Assembly (NCBI RefSeq): GCF_022539315.1
Contig: NC_066319.1
Location: forward strand, 29,412,093-29,476,092
Source of the DNA: Serinus canaria
Taxonomy: Eukaryota > Chordata > Aves > Passeriformes > Fringillidae
Length of the DNA stretch: 64,000 nucleotides
Direction of reading: 5' to 3'
Position 1 is the stretch's first letter, and each line of letters opens with the position of its first letter. This document shows, piece by piece, positions 1 to 12,200 of this stretch. Made by a program: the position numbers and the translations under genes. The notes beneath the pieces are model-generated. The model was not told where the DNA came from. It ran no database searches and worked only from the letters and a program-made list of their open reading frames with translations.

Positions 1-1171
1 ACTCTCAAAACATATGAGGAAGAAGAAAGAAAACTGGAAACTTTGGGTATGGAAAAATCTTTTTCCAGCTGCAGTAATTTGGATCCAAAAGGGTCTGAGA
101 CAATAAAACAAATACTTATTTTCCTTCAGAGGGAAAATCCAGAGTTCAAATGAAATGCAGAGTTGAAATGGCACTTTGCAGTTCTTTTACAACCTTCTTT
201 CTTTAGAGAGGGTAGCAAATTCACAGTTTTTAAGTAGACAGGTATAATTCTTATTTCTCAGCAGGGACGTGCTGCGACTTGTCTATACTAAGTCTAGGAC
301 AAAGGCAGGAATAGATTTCTGACCTTGTGATTTCCTACTCTTAGATTGTCACCACAAAGCTACCTCTGCTTTTTGTCAATACAGCTATTACCTGTGAAAT
401 CCCCACAAAACTGTTGCTCTGAGACAATATCTGAACATGCCTCTTATCAAAGATTCAAGAAACTGAGACAGATTTCACAGGGTGTTTGCTTGTGGGACAT
501 GTATAGGCAGGAAACGTGAACATTCTTAAAGAAGAGCTTAGGCAAACTACAACCCACAGTTTCTCCAATAAAAAGCAAGGAAGAATCAAGCCTAACTAAC
601 TGGGTATCAACAAGACAGCCACTGCAGGAAGAGGTAACATTGCACTGCTGACATGCACAATTAACACTACACTGCTCATTGTTCATCGTGTTCTGTAGCA
701 CTTGAACAAACCTGTTCCTTCTGTGAGCTCTTTAAAAAAAGCTTTTGCTGCAAGTCAGACACAAAGGTTTATTTCAGATGCTTCTGTTGATAATCACATA
801 AAAAAACCTGTTAGGTTTAAATACTCATCCCTAAAGATTATTTGCCATGCCTTGCCATTTGTGTAAATGCTTACTGAGAATCACATAACTAAAGTATGGA
901 CACCCTCTATACATGGACATACAAGAAAACAAGTATTGTGATAATGAAAAGACAGGGTCTGAGCAGCAAGGCTACAATCCAGTAAAATATGAACATAGCA
1001 CTTGAACTATAAAGGTGGAGGAACACATTAAAATCCTGTTTAAGACAGTCAACAAAGAAATTTTTGCGACTTTAAAATAAAAATATGCAACTTCTTTTTT
1101 GTCCGCAGACAATTAGAAGGTCAGTAAAAGACAGACTCTCTTGATACTTTTGTATCCTGCCTTTAAATAAC

Positions 1172-1199
1172 AAAAAAAAAAAAAAAAAAAAAAAAAAAA
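1172..1199 (+). repeat. A28 homopolymer
   Basis: Twenty-eight consecutive A bases. No recognisable retroposon body lies directly to the left, so its origin is unclear; it may be a simple expansion. Confidence 0.95.
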
Positions 1200-2685
1200 G
1201 ACTCAACCTTGTCAGCATGAGTTCCAATCCTCTTCTGGCACACTGTGCAAAGGCAAACAAGAGCACTGGGAATACCTGTTATTCAGATGCACTTAGGAAC
1301 AGCAAGCTTCTGAGGCTTCCTGACTTTTTACTTCCAGCCGTGCTTAAGGATAAATGCAACATAGCCAACAGTACATTGTAAATGAGTCTAAATACGTGTA
1401 TTTTTTCTGAAAACATAAAAAGTCTGTGCCTGAAGATGATTAAAGACAGGCATCATATACTTCTTTGGTACAGTAACAGCACATGTAGCAGAACTCTGCT
1501 ATTGATCCCAGTCCAGACAGAACTGGGGCATGAATGACTGCTAGGGCCAGTGCCCCTACACATATGTTGTGTTTCTGTGGCAACAAAACATCTACAGTAT
1601 CTCTGGCTGAAACAACCAAATTAATTACATAGAATGAATACTAGTAAATGAGAAATATTAAAGTTATATGTATATATATATGTATGTATGTAAATACATA
1701 AAGTACATAAATACTTTGAAAGTAAAAGGTTTTTCCCCATTTACCATCACAACTTCCAAAAAGTCAAACTCATTCACCATGCCAGTAGAAAATCAGTATT
1801 CCCAGTGTACATAGTAATTAATTGTTAGTAGGACTGAAATATTCTCTAGTCCTTACTCTTCTCAGGTAGCCCCACCTCTCTGATTATTTTACAGACTGAC
1901 TTTCTGAAAGCTAGATCAATTTAAAGCAGTCACATGATAAGGTGCAGTAAGAGGAGCTCAGCTGAGTTGATGCGAGAGATCAACCCCTGCAGGAAAGAGA
2001 TCCCACACTCCTTACTCCTCTTGGCATTCCCCTTTCCAAGCACACATTCCTGATGCTTCCTTGTTGAGCTATGATTCATGCAACCCCTTCAGTAAGCCAA
2101 CTCACTGGCAGAAGCTAATTCATCCAGAACAAGCCTTCTGCAAGTTGATAACCTCAATCAACTTACCAAGGGATCAGATGAACATCGGAACGAGCAAGGG
2201 AGAAAAAAGACAAAAGACTGATCCCAGCAGCAACAAAATGCTAAGTCTGCTTGGCTGTCCTCAAACCTGATCTTTATTCTCTCATGAATAGCACAGAGCA
2301 AAAGGGACTTTCATAAGGAGTTATTAAGTTATCAATGTATTTTGTTGCCTAAAAGGATCCCACCCTATATTGGAACTCAGCTATTTGGTTCAGCCAGTGT
2401 TAGAAGAATGCCACATATTTACAACCTGCTAATCTTGCACATGTTAAGCAGTAATTTTTTTTTTTTTTACAAATAGCACTGGTGAGGATGGTAGAACTTT
2501 TGAGAACATGGTATCATTTTACAGAAAGGTATCAGAATCTGGTGGCATTACAAAACATGAATTCAATAATGATCTCTCTCTAATACAACTGCTATTTAGT
2601 CTTTTCTACGTAAGACACACAACTGTAGAGTCCTAAGGTCATCACACAGGGAATGCACAGGACATAGAAGAACTGCTTGGGAATA
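1200..2685. other. Intronic sequence, nothing recognised
   Basis: AT-rich unique sequence apart from the TA/TATG run near 1660. Open frames are short and look random. Confidence 0.6.
1660..1705. repeat. TA/TATG microsatellite
   Basis: A short alternating TATATG and TATGTATG run with an imperfect end. Confidence 0.7.
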
Positions 2686-3087
2686 TGTCGGAACTCAGGA
2701 CATCCCTCTGGGAGTCTGGAGTTTCCTGGGACCCTTGCCAGGGGGCTCAGAGGCCCTGGCACACAGCCCAGAACACCAGCGGGTTCGAGTGCGGGCCATG
2801 GAACAGCTTGGCACCTTTGCATGAGGAGAGAGAGGCCACGGCAGTTTAGATGGTATAGGGATAAAGTATTTACAGAGTGTAAATGTAGGTTTTAGGATTT
2901 TTAGTATAGGGGTTTCTGGTGACAAGATGGAGGGATTTGGGCATGTCTAGCCTTTCTTCTTCTTCTCTACCTCCATCTTGTCTGGTGATGTTGGCACTTT
3001 TAGATTGGTCTAGAGTAGAAACTCACTGTCTAGCGTAGATGATAGGTATTGGAAAATAACTGTAAATATTGTACACGTAGTTTGTAG

Positions 3088-3096
3088 TATATAAAG
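3088..3096 (+). promoter_or_regulatory. TATA box in the LTR
   Basis: TATATAAAG lies about 100 bp upstream of the LTR poly(A) signal, the expected place for the U3 promoter. Transcription would be predicted to start near 3115-3125. Confidence 0.55.
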
Positions 3097-3190
3097 ATAA
3101 CACCGCCCTGGGGGAGGGCGGAGTGCCTCTGACTGTCCTGCCAAACGGATCTCGGCTGGACAGGGAGAAAGAATTTTATAGATAAGATGT

Positions 3191-3196
3191 AATAAA
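3191..3196 (+). terminator. Poly(A) signal in the LTR
   Basis: AATAAA sits within an AT-rich run about 100 bp after the TATA box and before the U5-like GC-rich segment, as expected for the R/U5 region of a retroviral LTR. Confidence 0.55.
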
Positions 3197-3422
3197 TAAC
3201 CTTGAGACCGAAAAATGAAGAGCCCTGACTCCTTCTTCAAGCACCGGGCTGGGAAAAGAAACTTTTGAACTTTTTCGGGGTCACTCTGACCAGCTAGAGA
3301 GAGAGAGAGACACTGACACTGGCAGTCCCTGGGTGGGCCACAAAAGGTGGGCCGAAGAAAAGGTGCCTAAGCGTGTGTGGGGACAGAGACAAACAGCCGG
3401 ACTCCAGAGTAATCTACTGGCA

Positions 3423-4660
3423 AAAACCTGGCTACTGAGTGCCTTTTTTCCTGCAGTGTCTGTAATTCAATTATGATGAATTTGTCTTCAAGATAAATTA
3501 ATCATTGTTCATCATGGCTTATGTTGCCTCACCACTCGATTTGGTTAACAACACATTATTTAAATTAATTCCCTGAATTGCTGTGTACTTTCATCAACAC
3601 TACTTTTCCCATGAGAAATTGATTTGCCTCTCTACATGTACCTTAAGAACAATGTGGTAAGAAGTAATTCTTGCCAAGTAACGTTTATGCTTATGTATGC
3701 AAACACATAACTTCCATTAATTAAAAGAAAATTATCAATGATGTAGTAAGATTTGAAAGAGTCTTTTGCATGTTCTTACTTAATATCAGGGAAACTTCAA
3801 AAAAAACCCAAAAAGGTGTACTGTTATTTAGAGAGAATTTGTATCATTATTCCTACCATGATGAACTCAGACTATGCAAAAATATTAACCTCAATAACAT
3901 CATTATCTTTTCTTAGTTTTGTTATATGAAAAATGTCATCTTAAATTTCTTTTTGTGATCCACGTAACATAAAAACATTAATTCTGCCTTTCCATATGGC
4001 AGATCTCTGAACAGAAGTGTACGAATGGTCTCCCCAAAACTTCCAAGAAACTGGATAGAATTTTACAAGCTAGGAGTCTCTTTCTCAAGTCCACATATGG
4101 CTCCTCCCACCAGGGGCTTCAACACAGCATCTTAGTCCTGCTCACCATACAAGGTGCCACCAGAGGGTTTTGCAAGAACATGCTTCAAAGCAAATTACTA
4201 AGGAGTCAGGGAAAAAAGCTTTTGGTTTAAGCCTCTAAAAGGTTCATTTCAAAACACAAGCAGACACTCAAAGCAACACCTGCTGCTTTTGAGTGTCATT
4301 ACACACTCCAGTGCCACAGTGAGCTGTGCACGGTCAGCAGCATGCTTTCACACTGGAAGTTCAGAGGTAAGAGCCACAGGCACACTAACTCATTACATAT
4401 AAAGCACTTGGGCCCTTGGGCCCTCCATGGTTAATAAATTACATGCACACAGTTTGAAAAGAGTATGCCATTCTTCAGTAGAGACAGCATTATCAGTAAT
4501 ATCGGTACTACAACAATAACAGATTTGAGTTCATAAGACAATTGAAAGCAACCAAAAGGGGGCAATCTGCAGACAAAATGCCAGTCTATTCTTTCACAAA
4601 GATAAAATTATCAGGAAAAACTAACAGTAAAATTTCAGGATCAATGGGATCTCCAGTTAC
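3423..4660. other. Intronic sequence, nothing recognised
   Basis: AT-rich unique sequence between the LTR and the A-rich tract. No exon, RNA or repeat recognised. Confidence 0.6.
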
Positions 4661-4760
4661 AAAAAAAAAAAACCAAACACAAACAAAAAAACAAAAACCA
4701 AAACAAAACAAAAAAAAAAACCCACAAACATCACCACCACACAAAAACACCCTGAACAAA
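4661..4760 (+). repeat. A-rich simple sequence (CAAAA-type)
   Basis: Interrupted A runs with C every few bases, about 100 bp. A 101-codon open frame through it is low-complexity (Lys, Gln, Thr, Asn) and not credible as a gene. Confidence 0.85.
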
Positions 4761-5164
4761 GAACAAACAAAAAATGCTCATGCACACGCAGTGCCTCAAG
4801 TAAAGCAATCCTTTGAGTTGGAGGAACATCAAACTACTGTTATTTAATCTAGAGACTGTTCTCAAAGCAGGACTCAAGTCAACAATACTAAAACTTCCAC
4901 CTAGTTACAGGAATGTACAGCCATTCCCCACACTTTCGCCACAGCCTGCCTTCTTAAATAAGCATTACTTGATTCAGCAAAGGAGCTCGGCTCCTCTTCT
5001 GCAGCACCCCTGTGAAATACTACACAACAAAGTACAAGCTGCAACAGAGATCTGAAAATTCAAGTCCTCAACTTTTCATGGTCTTCAGCAAATGCATCTT
5101 AATTAGATGCAACACCAACACAAACCAACTGCGTGCTGATGGCAGGAAATGTGCAACTAGGTCT

Positions 5165-5330
5165 CTGGTTTCATTTTAGGTACTTTTTGATTTACTATGT
5201 GATACTAGGCAAGTCACCTCCCATTATTTATTTATTTATAAGTTACATCTAATTATCTAGGAAGCCTAATTAGCTCATCTGGAAAGTGATTTGAAATGCA
5301 CAGATGAAAGATAGGGTGTATTTCTCAACT
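5165..5330 (+). repeat. MIR / CORE-SINE-like fragment
   Basis: GTGATACTAGGCAAGTCACC followed by a CTCATCTGGAAAGTG-like segment and TTTGAAATGCACAGATGAAA matches the order of the core and tail of MIR-type SINEs. A TTTA-rich stretch has expanded between the first two parts. Such copies are ancient in amniotes. Confidence 0.55.
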
Positions 5331-6604
5331 CCTGTCATCTGTGCCAATAAAATATCTATTTCACAATAATTAGCTCTAACTTTATTTTTGATAGCTACTG
5401 CCTCATCCCTAGAAATTCCAGCTCTGGAAGTCACAAATAGAAAGACTCGTTGGGATACAATGCTAACAAAGTGGTATGTGAAACATCTAAAGATAAGGTT
5501 AATATTCTAAAGGCCTACTTGCAATCACTCAGCACACAATGAAACTTTCTTCCCAGTTGGGTTTCCCTCAAATGAAACCAAGAGATTTATTTTTAAACTC
5601 TCATCTGTATCACAGTAAGCATTTCCAGCACAGATCTGTGTCTGTCTGAAAAAAACCCAAAAACTGTCCCAGGAAACTAAATCTAATCTTAAGAGTGATT
5701 AAAATGTTCTAGAAAGCTTTAGTAAATGTGTCTTATTGCTTCATGTAAAAGACCTACATTCACTTTTGGAAAATTTGTGAAACATTAATAGGACCCTCAG
5801 AACAGACAAAGTTTGACCTTGGGGGAGGGTGAGATGGGCTGAAGTAAAATGGGCACAGAGTAGGCACTCTGAAACACTTTGGGGGTTGCACCTCCCAGGC
5901 TCCAGCCCCAAGCAGGGGTCCCAACAGCCCACAAACAGTAGAGAGGCTCACTAAACCCCACTACTCTTTCCAACCGAGTCTAATGTCCTGTCCCTACAAC
6001 AGCTGGCATGGGATCTTAGGGAAAAAATCTTAAGAAATTATGTGGAAGACAGTTATGGAGTAATCCATTCAGCATGTGAATCTCTGCTTAAAGAAATCAA
6101 AGAGCACATGTCCCAAAACACATATACCCATCTGTTAAAGTTTTCTACATTCTAATCCTGACTATTTTTAACCAAGATTTTTTTCCTTCTCTGTATGAAC
6201 TGGAATTTCCAAACAAGCCCAAATTTCAATTTTCATTTTGATAGAAAGTATTCTGCAGGCCAAGGCACCTCATCTTGGGCATATGTACACACATTAACCT
6301 AATCTAATTAAAAAATCAGTCTTACTCTACCATTCTATACACCACTGGAGTTAAGAAATTTAAATATAAAACTATGTAGGGTCAGTACTTGGCAGGATAT
6401 TTTTTTTAAAGCAAATTATTTCCAAACACATAGATCATTTTAAAGAACACAAATCACACTATTTTCAGTAAGAAAATGGTGCAACTTTTAATTCATCATT
6501 ACCAAGACAAAATCACATGGTTTACAATTTCCTCTACAGGAGTCTCATCTCATTACTTCATTCACTCCTTCGGACAAAAGAAAAGAAAAAAATCTTCCTT
6601 CAAT

Positions 6605-6846
6605 TTACTCTAGTTGCTGCTGGTAAACATATCTGCTGTCATCTTCCTGGAAGATGATCTCCCACAGAATCAGGGAGGTGGCTGCTGCTGCTAACAGGAC
6701 TCCAAAGTAACAGAGGAATCTGGCTCTATCAGCATGGGAAGGTGGTGAGGCAGGGGAACCTGTGACTGACTTGATTGCACAAGAGACCACAAACACAGTC
6801 AAACCAGCTCACCATCTTTGGATCTTTCCTCCCTATACTTGTCCAT
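6605..6846 (-). CDS. Unrecognised candidate micropeptide, one membrane segment, two tiny exons
   Basis: The sequence shows an open stretch on the minus strand ending in TAA at 6605-6607. It encodes a polar start (SPASPPSHADRAR), a hydrophobic segment of about 20 residues (FLCYFGVLLAAAATSLILW) and an acidic/polar tail ending YVYQQQLE. No ATG precedes the membrane segment in this frame, so translation would need an upstream exon. One is available: an ATG at 6844-6846 in good Kozak context (A at -3, G at +4) begins MDKYREERSKD and meets a strong GTGAGC donor at 6807-6812. An AG acceptor at 6760-6761 restores the frame, giving 62 residues from 34 + 155 nt. A variant poly(A) signal ATTAAA follows the stop, at 6487-6492. 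Against it, the implied intron is only 53 nt, below the usual vertebrate minimum, and I do not recognise the protein. It could be chance, a decayed retrocopy, or a terminal exon whose true partner is elsewhere. It is on the same strand as RAD51B. Confidence 0.25.
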
Positions 6847-6849
6847 ACT

Positions 6850-9069
6850 TCTGTTACTTATGATTCCCACCACATTACACAGAGATAAAAACAGAAATTT
6901 TTTTTTTCTTTCTGTCCTGTCCACAAGATTCAGCTTCTGCACCCAACTCATCACAACCTCCATATATCAGCAGCATATCATAAATTTACTTAGGTGATGA
7001 AAATTCAATATACTCCCACTTCCAAAATGACCATAAATAGGAGAAATAAGGAGTTGAAAATACGTCTGACATTCAATAGTGACTCTACCTAAGTCTTTGA
7101 AGTTATGTAATGAAGTCATGAATAAATGGTGTGTAACTCACTGGGCAGAGGAGACAAGAGGACACTTGGTGCCTCTTACCTTCAGCAGCCAGGAGCACAG
7201 TACACAACACAGAGTACAGAACTCACTCTTACATCTCACTAGCAATCAGGTACTACCAGCTCTACTGTCACACTAACACCATGCTCAGCTACCCAAGTGG
7301 GCAGGGAAATAATGAGGCCATCAGATTATTCCATGTCCCTTATTGCCACACAACCCTACTAGGAGGAGGTCCACCTTTTATGTCTCTCTCTCTTTCATGC
7401 TGCAGCATATGCCTGAAGATTACAAACTAATAGAGACATACAAAAATATCTGGATGCTTTTGTAGCTGCTACCTTAACAATCTCTACCATCAAAGAGTAC
7501 TTTTAAGGAAAAACTTCTGCCTTGCCATTCTATCAGGCAGGTGAGACCCTAGCCAAAGAGCAAAAATAGAAGACAGTGCTTCTATGTGATGTGCATGACA
7601 TATGAGTAAGGTTTAGCCATACAGTACATGAACAATCATGAAACAGGTTGCTGATAATTCTGCATTATTTCCTTTGTGACAATAGCACCTTTTTGCCTGG
7701 GCCAAACACAAGAGAACATATTCCTCCCTGCTGCAATGCCAAACAAAAGTATTCTGCTTTACTGCATTTTTAATTATTACCTCAACTAGAAATAATACAA
7801 TAACCAAACAGATAATGGTTATCTAATTACACCATTTAATTTTGCAAACTTTAAAATACTTTTCAAAAAAGTTTTTTCTCCCTTTCTCACACTAGAATGT
7901 AACTGGTTTTTTAAGTGTATACTTCTCTGCAATTGAAAAAAAAAGGAAAAATATCATTATGTATCTGATCCTGCATTTATATTCTGGCATTTAAAAAGTA
8001 ATCTCCTGCAGAGCACTTCCCTGACATATGAACTACACTTTAGTTATTATTTCACTAATTTAACATCAGCTACAGTTAAAATATAAACAGCTCACTGCAT
8101 TCAAAACAGGTGGCATTGTTGCGACAAGTGGACTGAGTGGAAGATGACCAATTAGGTTTTCTCATTTTTTAAAATGATTTTTCAACAGCTTTGTTCCTCT
8201 GTTGTGATTTCAAGCTGCCCTGTCTCTGGCAGGCTACCCTGTCTCAACTGGGTATTACTGCCACCAAAACATTTTGGAATATCAGCAGTCCCTTGTCTGT
8301 TTCTTCACAATGGCATTTCTACACTGCAAACCAGAATGGCAAAGCCAGATGTTAAAACAAACTCACACAGTAAATGCAAGCCTGTGACAACAGCATTCCT
8401 ATGGCTCCCAAACACACCAGGCAGCAGCTCAGCAGTGCCCCAGGAAGGGCTCAAAGACACACACACAGTCCCAGCAAACCACACTGCTCGTGCTGCTCAG
8501 CTGCCTGAAAATGTATGTAAAGACTACTGAGGCAAGGTAAACACATGGCAGAAATTAAATTGACTGGAGGAGCTGCATTCAAATAAGCAGCAAGGCAGTT
8601 TGAGAAATTAGCCTCATGGCACTCTGCAGTTTCCAAATATCCTTCAGTATTTATGAAACATTTATATTATACTTATAAAATTAATGCACAATAACATTTG
8701 ACAAGACATCGTATCTAGTCTCCAACTCTCAGAGCTGCAACAAAATATAGCACATCCTCTGGCTAATCCAAGGGCATTTAAAAATCACTACTTGGGCAGA
8801 TATATTTATTAATATATTTTAGAATGCAAAGCCCAAGACTAGCCTCAAATATGTTTGGGATTTTACATTTCCCAGATTGAAACATGAAAGATTTCTAACT
8901 GTTGTTCCCACACGTACCAGTATTTATTCAGATATTTAGGTTTAAACATGAGAGCAGAGCAGAAATTTAAACACCTGCAGAAGCATTTGCTGGATCTAAG
9001 TCTAAAGAAGAAAAGTGGGGTTTTATTTTTAGCTATTCTCAAGAGCCCACCTTGCCATGTTAATACTGG
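6850..9069. other. Intronic sequence, nothing recognised
   Basis: Unique sequence. A 118-codon open frame at 8174-8530 has no domain, no membrane or signal pattern and no splice context that supports it. Confidence 0.55.
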
Positions 9070-9225
9070 ACTGAGTTATACTTCTCCCATCTGCAAACAA
9101 GGGAATACAATCAATCTGTAATAGAGGCACGCTTTAATGCCACTTAATTAAGCTTCGAAGTGCTTTGAATTCTTCAGATTCAAAAGATGCTAGATAAGAG
9201 AGAAATAGTATTATTGCTGTTTTAA
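9070..9225 (+). repeat. MIR / CORE-SINE-like fragment
   Basis: CTTCTCCCATCTGCAAACAA, later AAGTGCTTTGAATTCTTCAG and a GATGCTAGATAAGAG end with an ATTATTG tail follow the 3' half of a CORE-SINE/L2-type tail. It is heavily diverged. Confidence 0.45.
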
Positions 9226-12200
9226 TTTCTCTAGCAGACTTTAGTGGCAAATATTTCTTTCATCCTCATGCCCTATATATACTAGAGACATCTCAGCAAG
9301 GACCATAGATAGCTACACACTTGGCTCTGGAGATGCTAAAACACTGAGCCAGTACAGACAGATTTCACTGTATAAGAGCTGGTTTTTTCTTTTAAAAATC
9401 AATGCTATTAGCAGATGTGCTAAGCTAGAACAATCTATAACATGCTTAAATTCTTTTTTCACACTTTAATTTGGAAAGGTATATTAGCACCTTCTGGAAT
9501 TAATAAATATTAAATCATATTTGATGATTTCATTAATAGTCTGAATAATGGCCAATGCTGACCAAATTTGGTCTATTTTAAAACTGAAAAAGAAAGAAAG
9601 TAAAAAACCCCCCCAAAACCATAAAAAACCAAACAACTGGTTTTTTACCAAGCATTCAAGCAGTATTTTAACATTCAATGTTCACACATTTGATTCAGCT
9701 TTTTAGATGAAGATGAAAGCACAAAATACTTCTTTCTCTGGTTAAGCTTGCCCAACCTTGCTGCAAAGCCAGCAGCTGGAAGAGCAAAGCCAAATGCACA
9801 ACCAGAAGGTCCACTCCCACCTTATTCTTACACTCTGACATCCAGGTGACTCAGGCTGCAACTGCTGTCCACGTGCAGGAATCAGCATGGGCTGCAAGTA
9901 CAGCCTTCATATACGGTCCTTTCTCCCTCAAGAAAAAGACAGCAGGATACAAAGTTTCTCATGGATTTAGCCCATGAACTACCAGCAGGAACACATAAAT
10001 GTATAAATGCAAGTGTTTGAAGAAAAAAACACACCCTCCAAAATAACAAGAAAAATATGACAAGGAAAAAAGGTATCTCGTGACAATAAGCCTATAGTAT
10101 AAAACATGGCTGATTTTTTAATCACTGTGAATAAAAACAAGATGTAATCATGTTCTATAGTCACTAACATCAAAAGGAGTCTTTCTCCATTTGATCAATG
10201 TTCCTGCACTAATTACAAAGTCTCCAGTTATTCCACAGGTTTTTTTCTTGAAGCATAAAAATCAGGTCTCAAACAGAACTCAATGTTTTCCCAGAGGTTC
10301 TAGAGCCAGAACATGCTTTTACTACACTCAGACTATTTTTCTCATTCATCTGCAATATGTTAAGAGTTTTGAGGACCCATTGAATGCTCTCTCATGGTTA
10401 CAGGCACATAAAGTTTTTCATCACCTTCTTACGCTGGTCATCTACTTTGACCATATTTGTAGGAAGTTTTTTTCAAATCTTCTGACAAATCTGGCTGAAA
10501 CTGGCCAGAAGTTCAAAGGTAATTTTGCATGCCTATTCAGAAGCACATGCACACACATGCATGTGATCCAGTATCTTTGGCTACAGGAATAAACTATGAA
10601 GTTTGGCAAATGTAACTCCTGGAAATCAAAAAAATATCAAAAATAGCAAAAACTTTTCTACCCATTCCAATGCTTACCTATATTTCTTCACCCTCAGATA
10701 GCAGAGACACAATTTTCAATTCACTTCCTATCATTCTGTTCATACAAAAAAAGTACACAGCAACACTAAATGGGATATATCAATGTGCTGATTAATTCCT
10801 AGTCAGGTTTCAGCAAGCTAGTCATGAAATCAAACCCATTTTGCAGACAGACCTCTGTCTACAGGTGTCTCTCTCATGTGGTTGGGTTCCTTCATGTCTT
10901 GTTCTCTTTTTCTGCTCAGTATTGGTAGGAAGAGAGCATGTCCATTCCAATGTTCAAAATCTTGTGCTCATCGCTAAGCCAGTGTATTCAAAAAGCTTTG
11001 ATAACATTTGCAAGCCTAAAGAGATTGACTTCACTGCCCAGAGCCCACCTATGTTTGCAGGTATTAATTTGAAGATGATAAAAAATTCATTCTAGGCTTT
11101 TGGTCATGGGAAACACGCCAAAAGACTACAAATCTCCAAAAGCCCAAGTTCCCATCAGCTGCAGGCTGTGAATACACATCCAGAGACCTCTGCCTGCCAT
11201 TCAGAACAGATCTCAAAGCTCAGTCAGGCATTCTTCACATTCATAGATACGAAAGCATTGCTGCACATTGCCAACTTGGCTTTTGTCACAGTTCAAAAAA
11301 AAATTAAAAACAATCAAAATACTAGAGCACTTAATCCCTGGAAGGCCTTGTGATCACATTCCTTGACATGTTTGATAAATATGGAAATAGTGAAAATGTT
11401 CTGACTTGCTAAACTTGCAGTCTCTTTAAAGCATTTCTTGGTCCCAACATGCACAGACTGCTGACTTGGCACACCCAGAGGACTTTTGCTCACCTTCCTC
11501 AACAGACCCACACTGATAAGTCTGAGTTTCCCCAAGAGCAGAATGAAGTCATGCTTATTAAAATGTTTACTGAATTCATAAAAGTAGAGCAGTGCTCTTG
11601 TGAAAATCGGTATGTCAAAGCAAATCTCCATAGGCCCATGTATGTAACTGTAGATGATAAAAAATTCAACCGGAATTTGAATTACTCTCATTCTTTAAAA
11701 ACAGACTAGACTATAATGCCTTTAAGGTTTTATGGAACACTGACCTCTAAAGAATATCACCTGCTTATGCATACTAATGAAAGAGATAGAGTAACAAGAC
11801 TGAATAAAATTTAACTCACAGCTATCATTTTTACCCTAGCGTATAATTCACTAGCCATGGTTTCAAACAACAAACACATGTCCAACTTAGATCACTAATT
11901 TAATTTGCACAAATAGACATGGATATATTTATCAGATTTAAGAATATCAAAGCATGCATAACTTCTACAGTACCTTTTACCTTACCACACCAATTTACAT
12001 TTTTACACTCAGCACAGTAGATTGTTTCAGCCACAGGAATAAAAGAGCGTAATAGAAAGGGAGTGGGGAAAAAGACACTAATGCCTACATACTACTAATT
12101 ATTTTGAAAAGAACCCCAAGCAATCAGCCATAGATTATTGCAAGTTGTGCTCAGCTGTTTCCCAAGGGATGTATCAAGATGGTTGATTGTGTCAGCCTAG

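Larger units (their letters stand above)
2686..3422 (+). mobile_element. Solo LTR of an endogenous retrovirus, plus orientation
   Basis: This GC-richer block of about 737 bp begins TGTCGG and ends GGCA, fitting TG...CA LTR termini. It contains a TATA box (TATATAAAG, 3088-3096), a stable hairpin right after it (3103-3121), a poly(A) signal AATAAA (3191-3196) and a downstream GC-rich U5-like part. The order fits U3-R-U5. No internal gag, pol or env sequence adjoins it, so it appears to be a solo LTR left by recombination. I could not identify a clear target-site duplication, so the ends may be off by tens of bases. The style resembles avian ERV LTRs; the family name is not assigned. Several small open frames in it are not genes. 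Confidence 0.75.

Noticed and set aside
2592..3240. Several small open frames on both strands
   Set aside because: All lie inside the solo LTR.
4542..4847. 101-codon Lys/Gln/Asn-rich frame
   Set aside because: Runs through A-rich simple sequence.
8174..8530. 118-codon open frame, plus strand
   Set aside because: No recognisable domain; Cys/Ser-rich stretch without signal peptide or poly(A) context.
10191..10592. Longest open frame in the window (133 codons, plus)
   Set aside because: Composition and residue pattern look random, no domain or splice support, and this length is expected by chance on six frames of 64 kb.
11314..11691. Overlapping open frames on both strands (125 and 86 codons)
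   Set aside because: Both look random; overlap of two frames is common where stops are sparse by chance.
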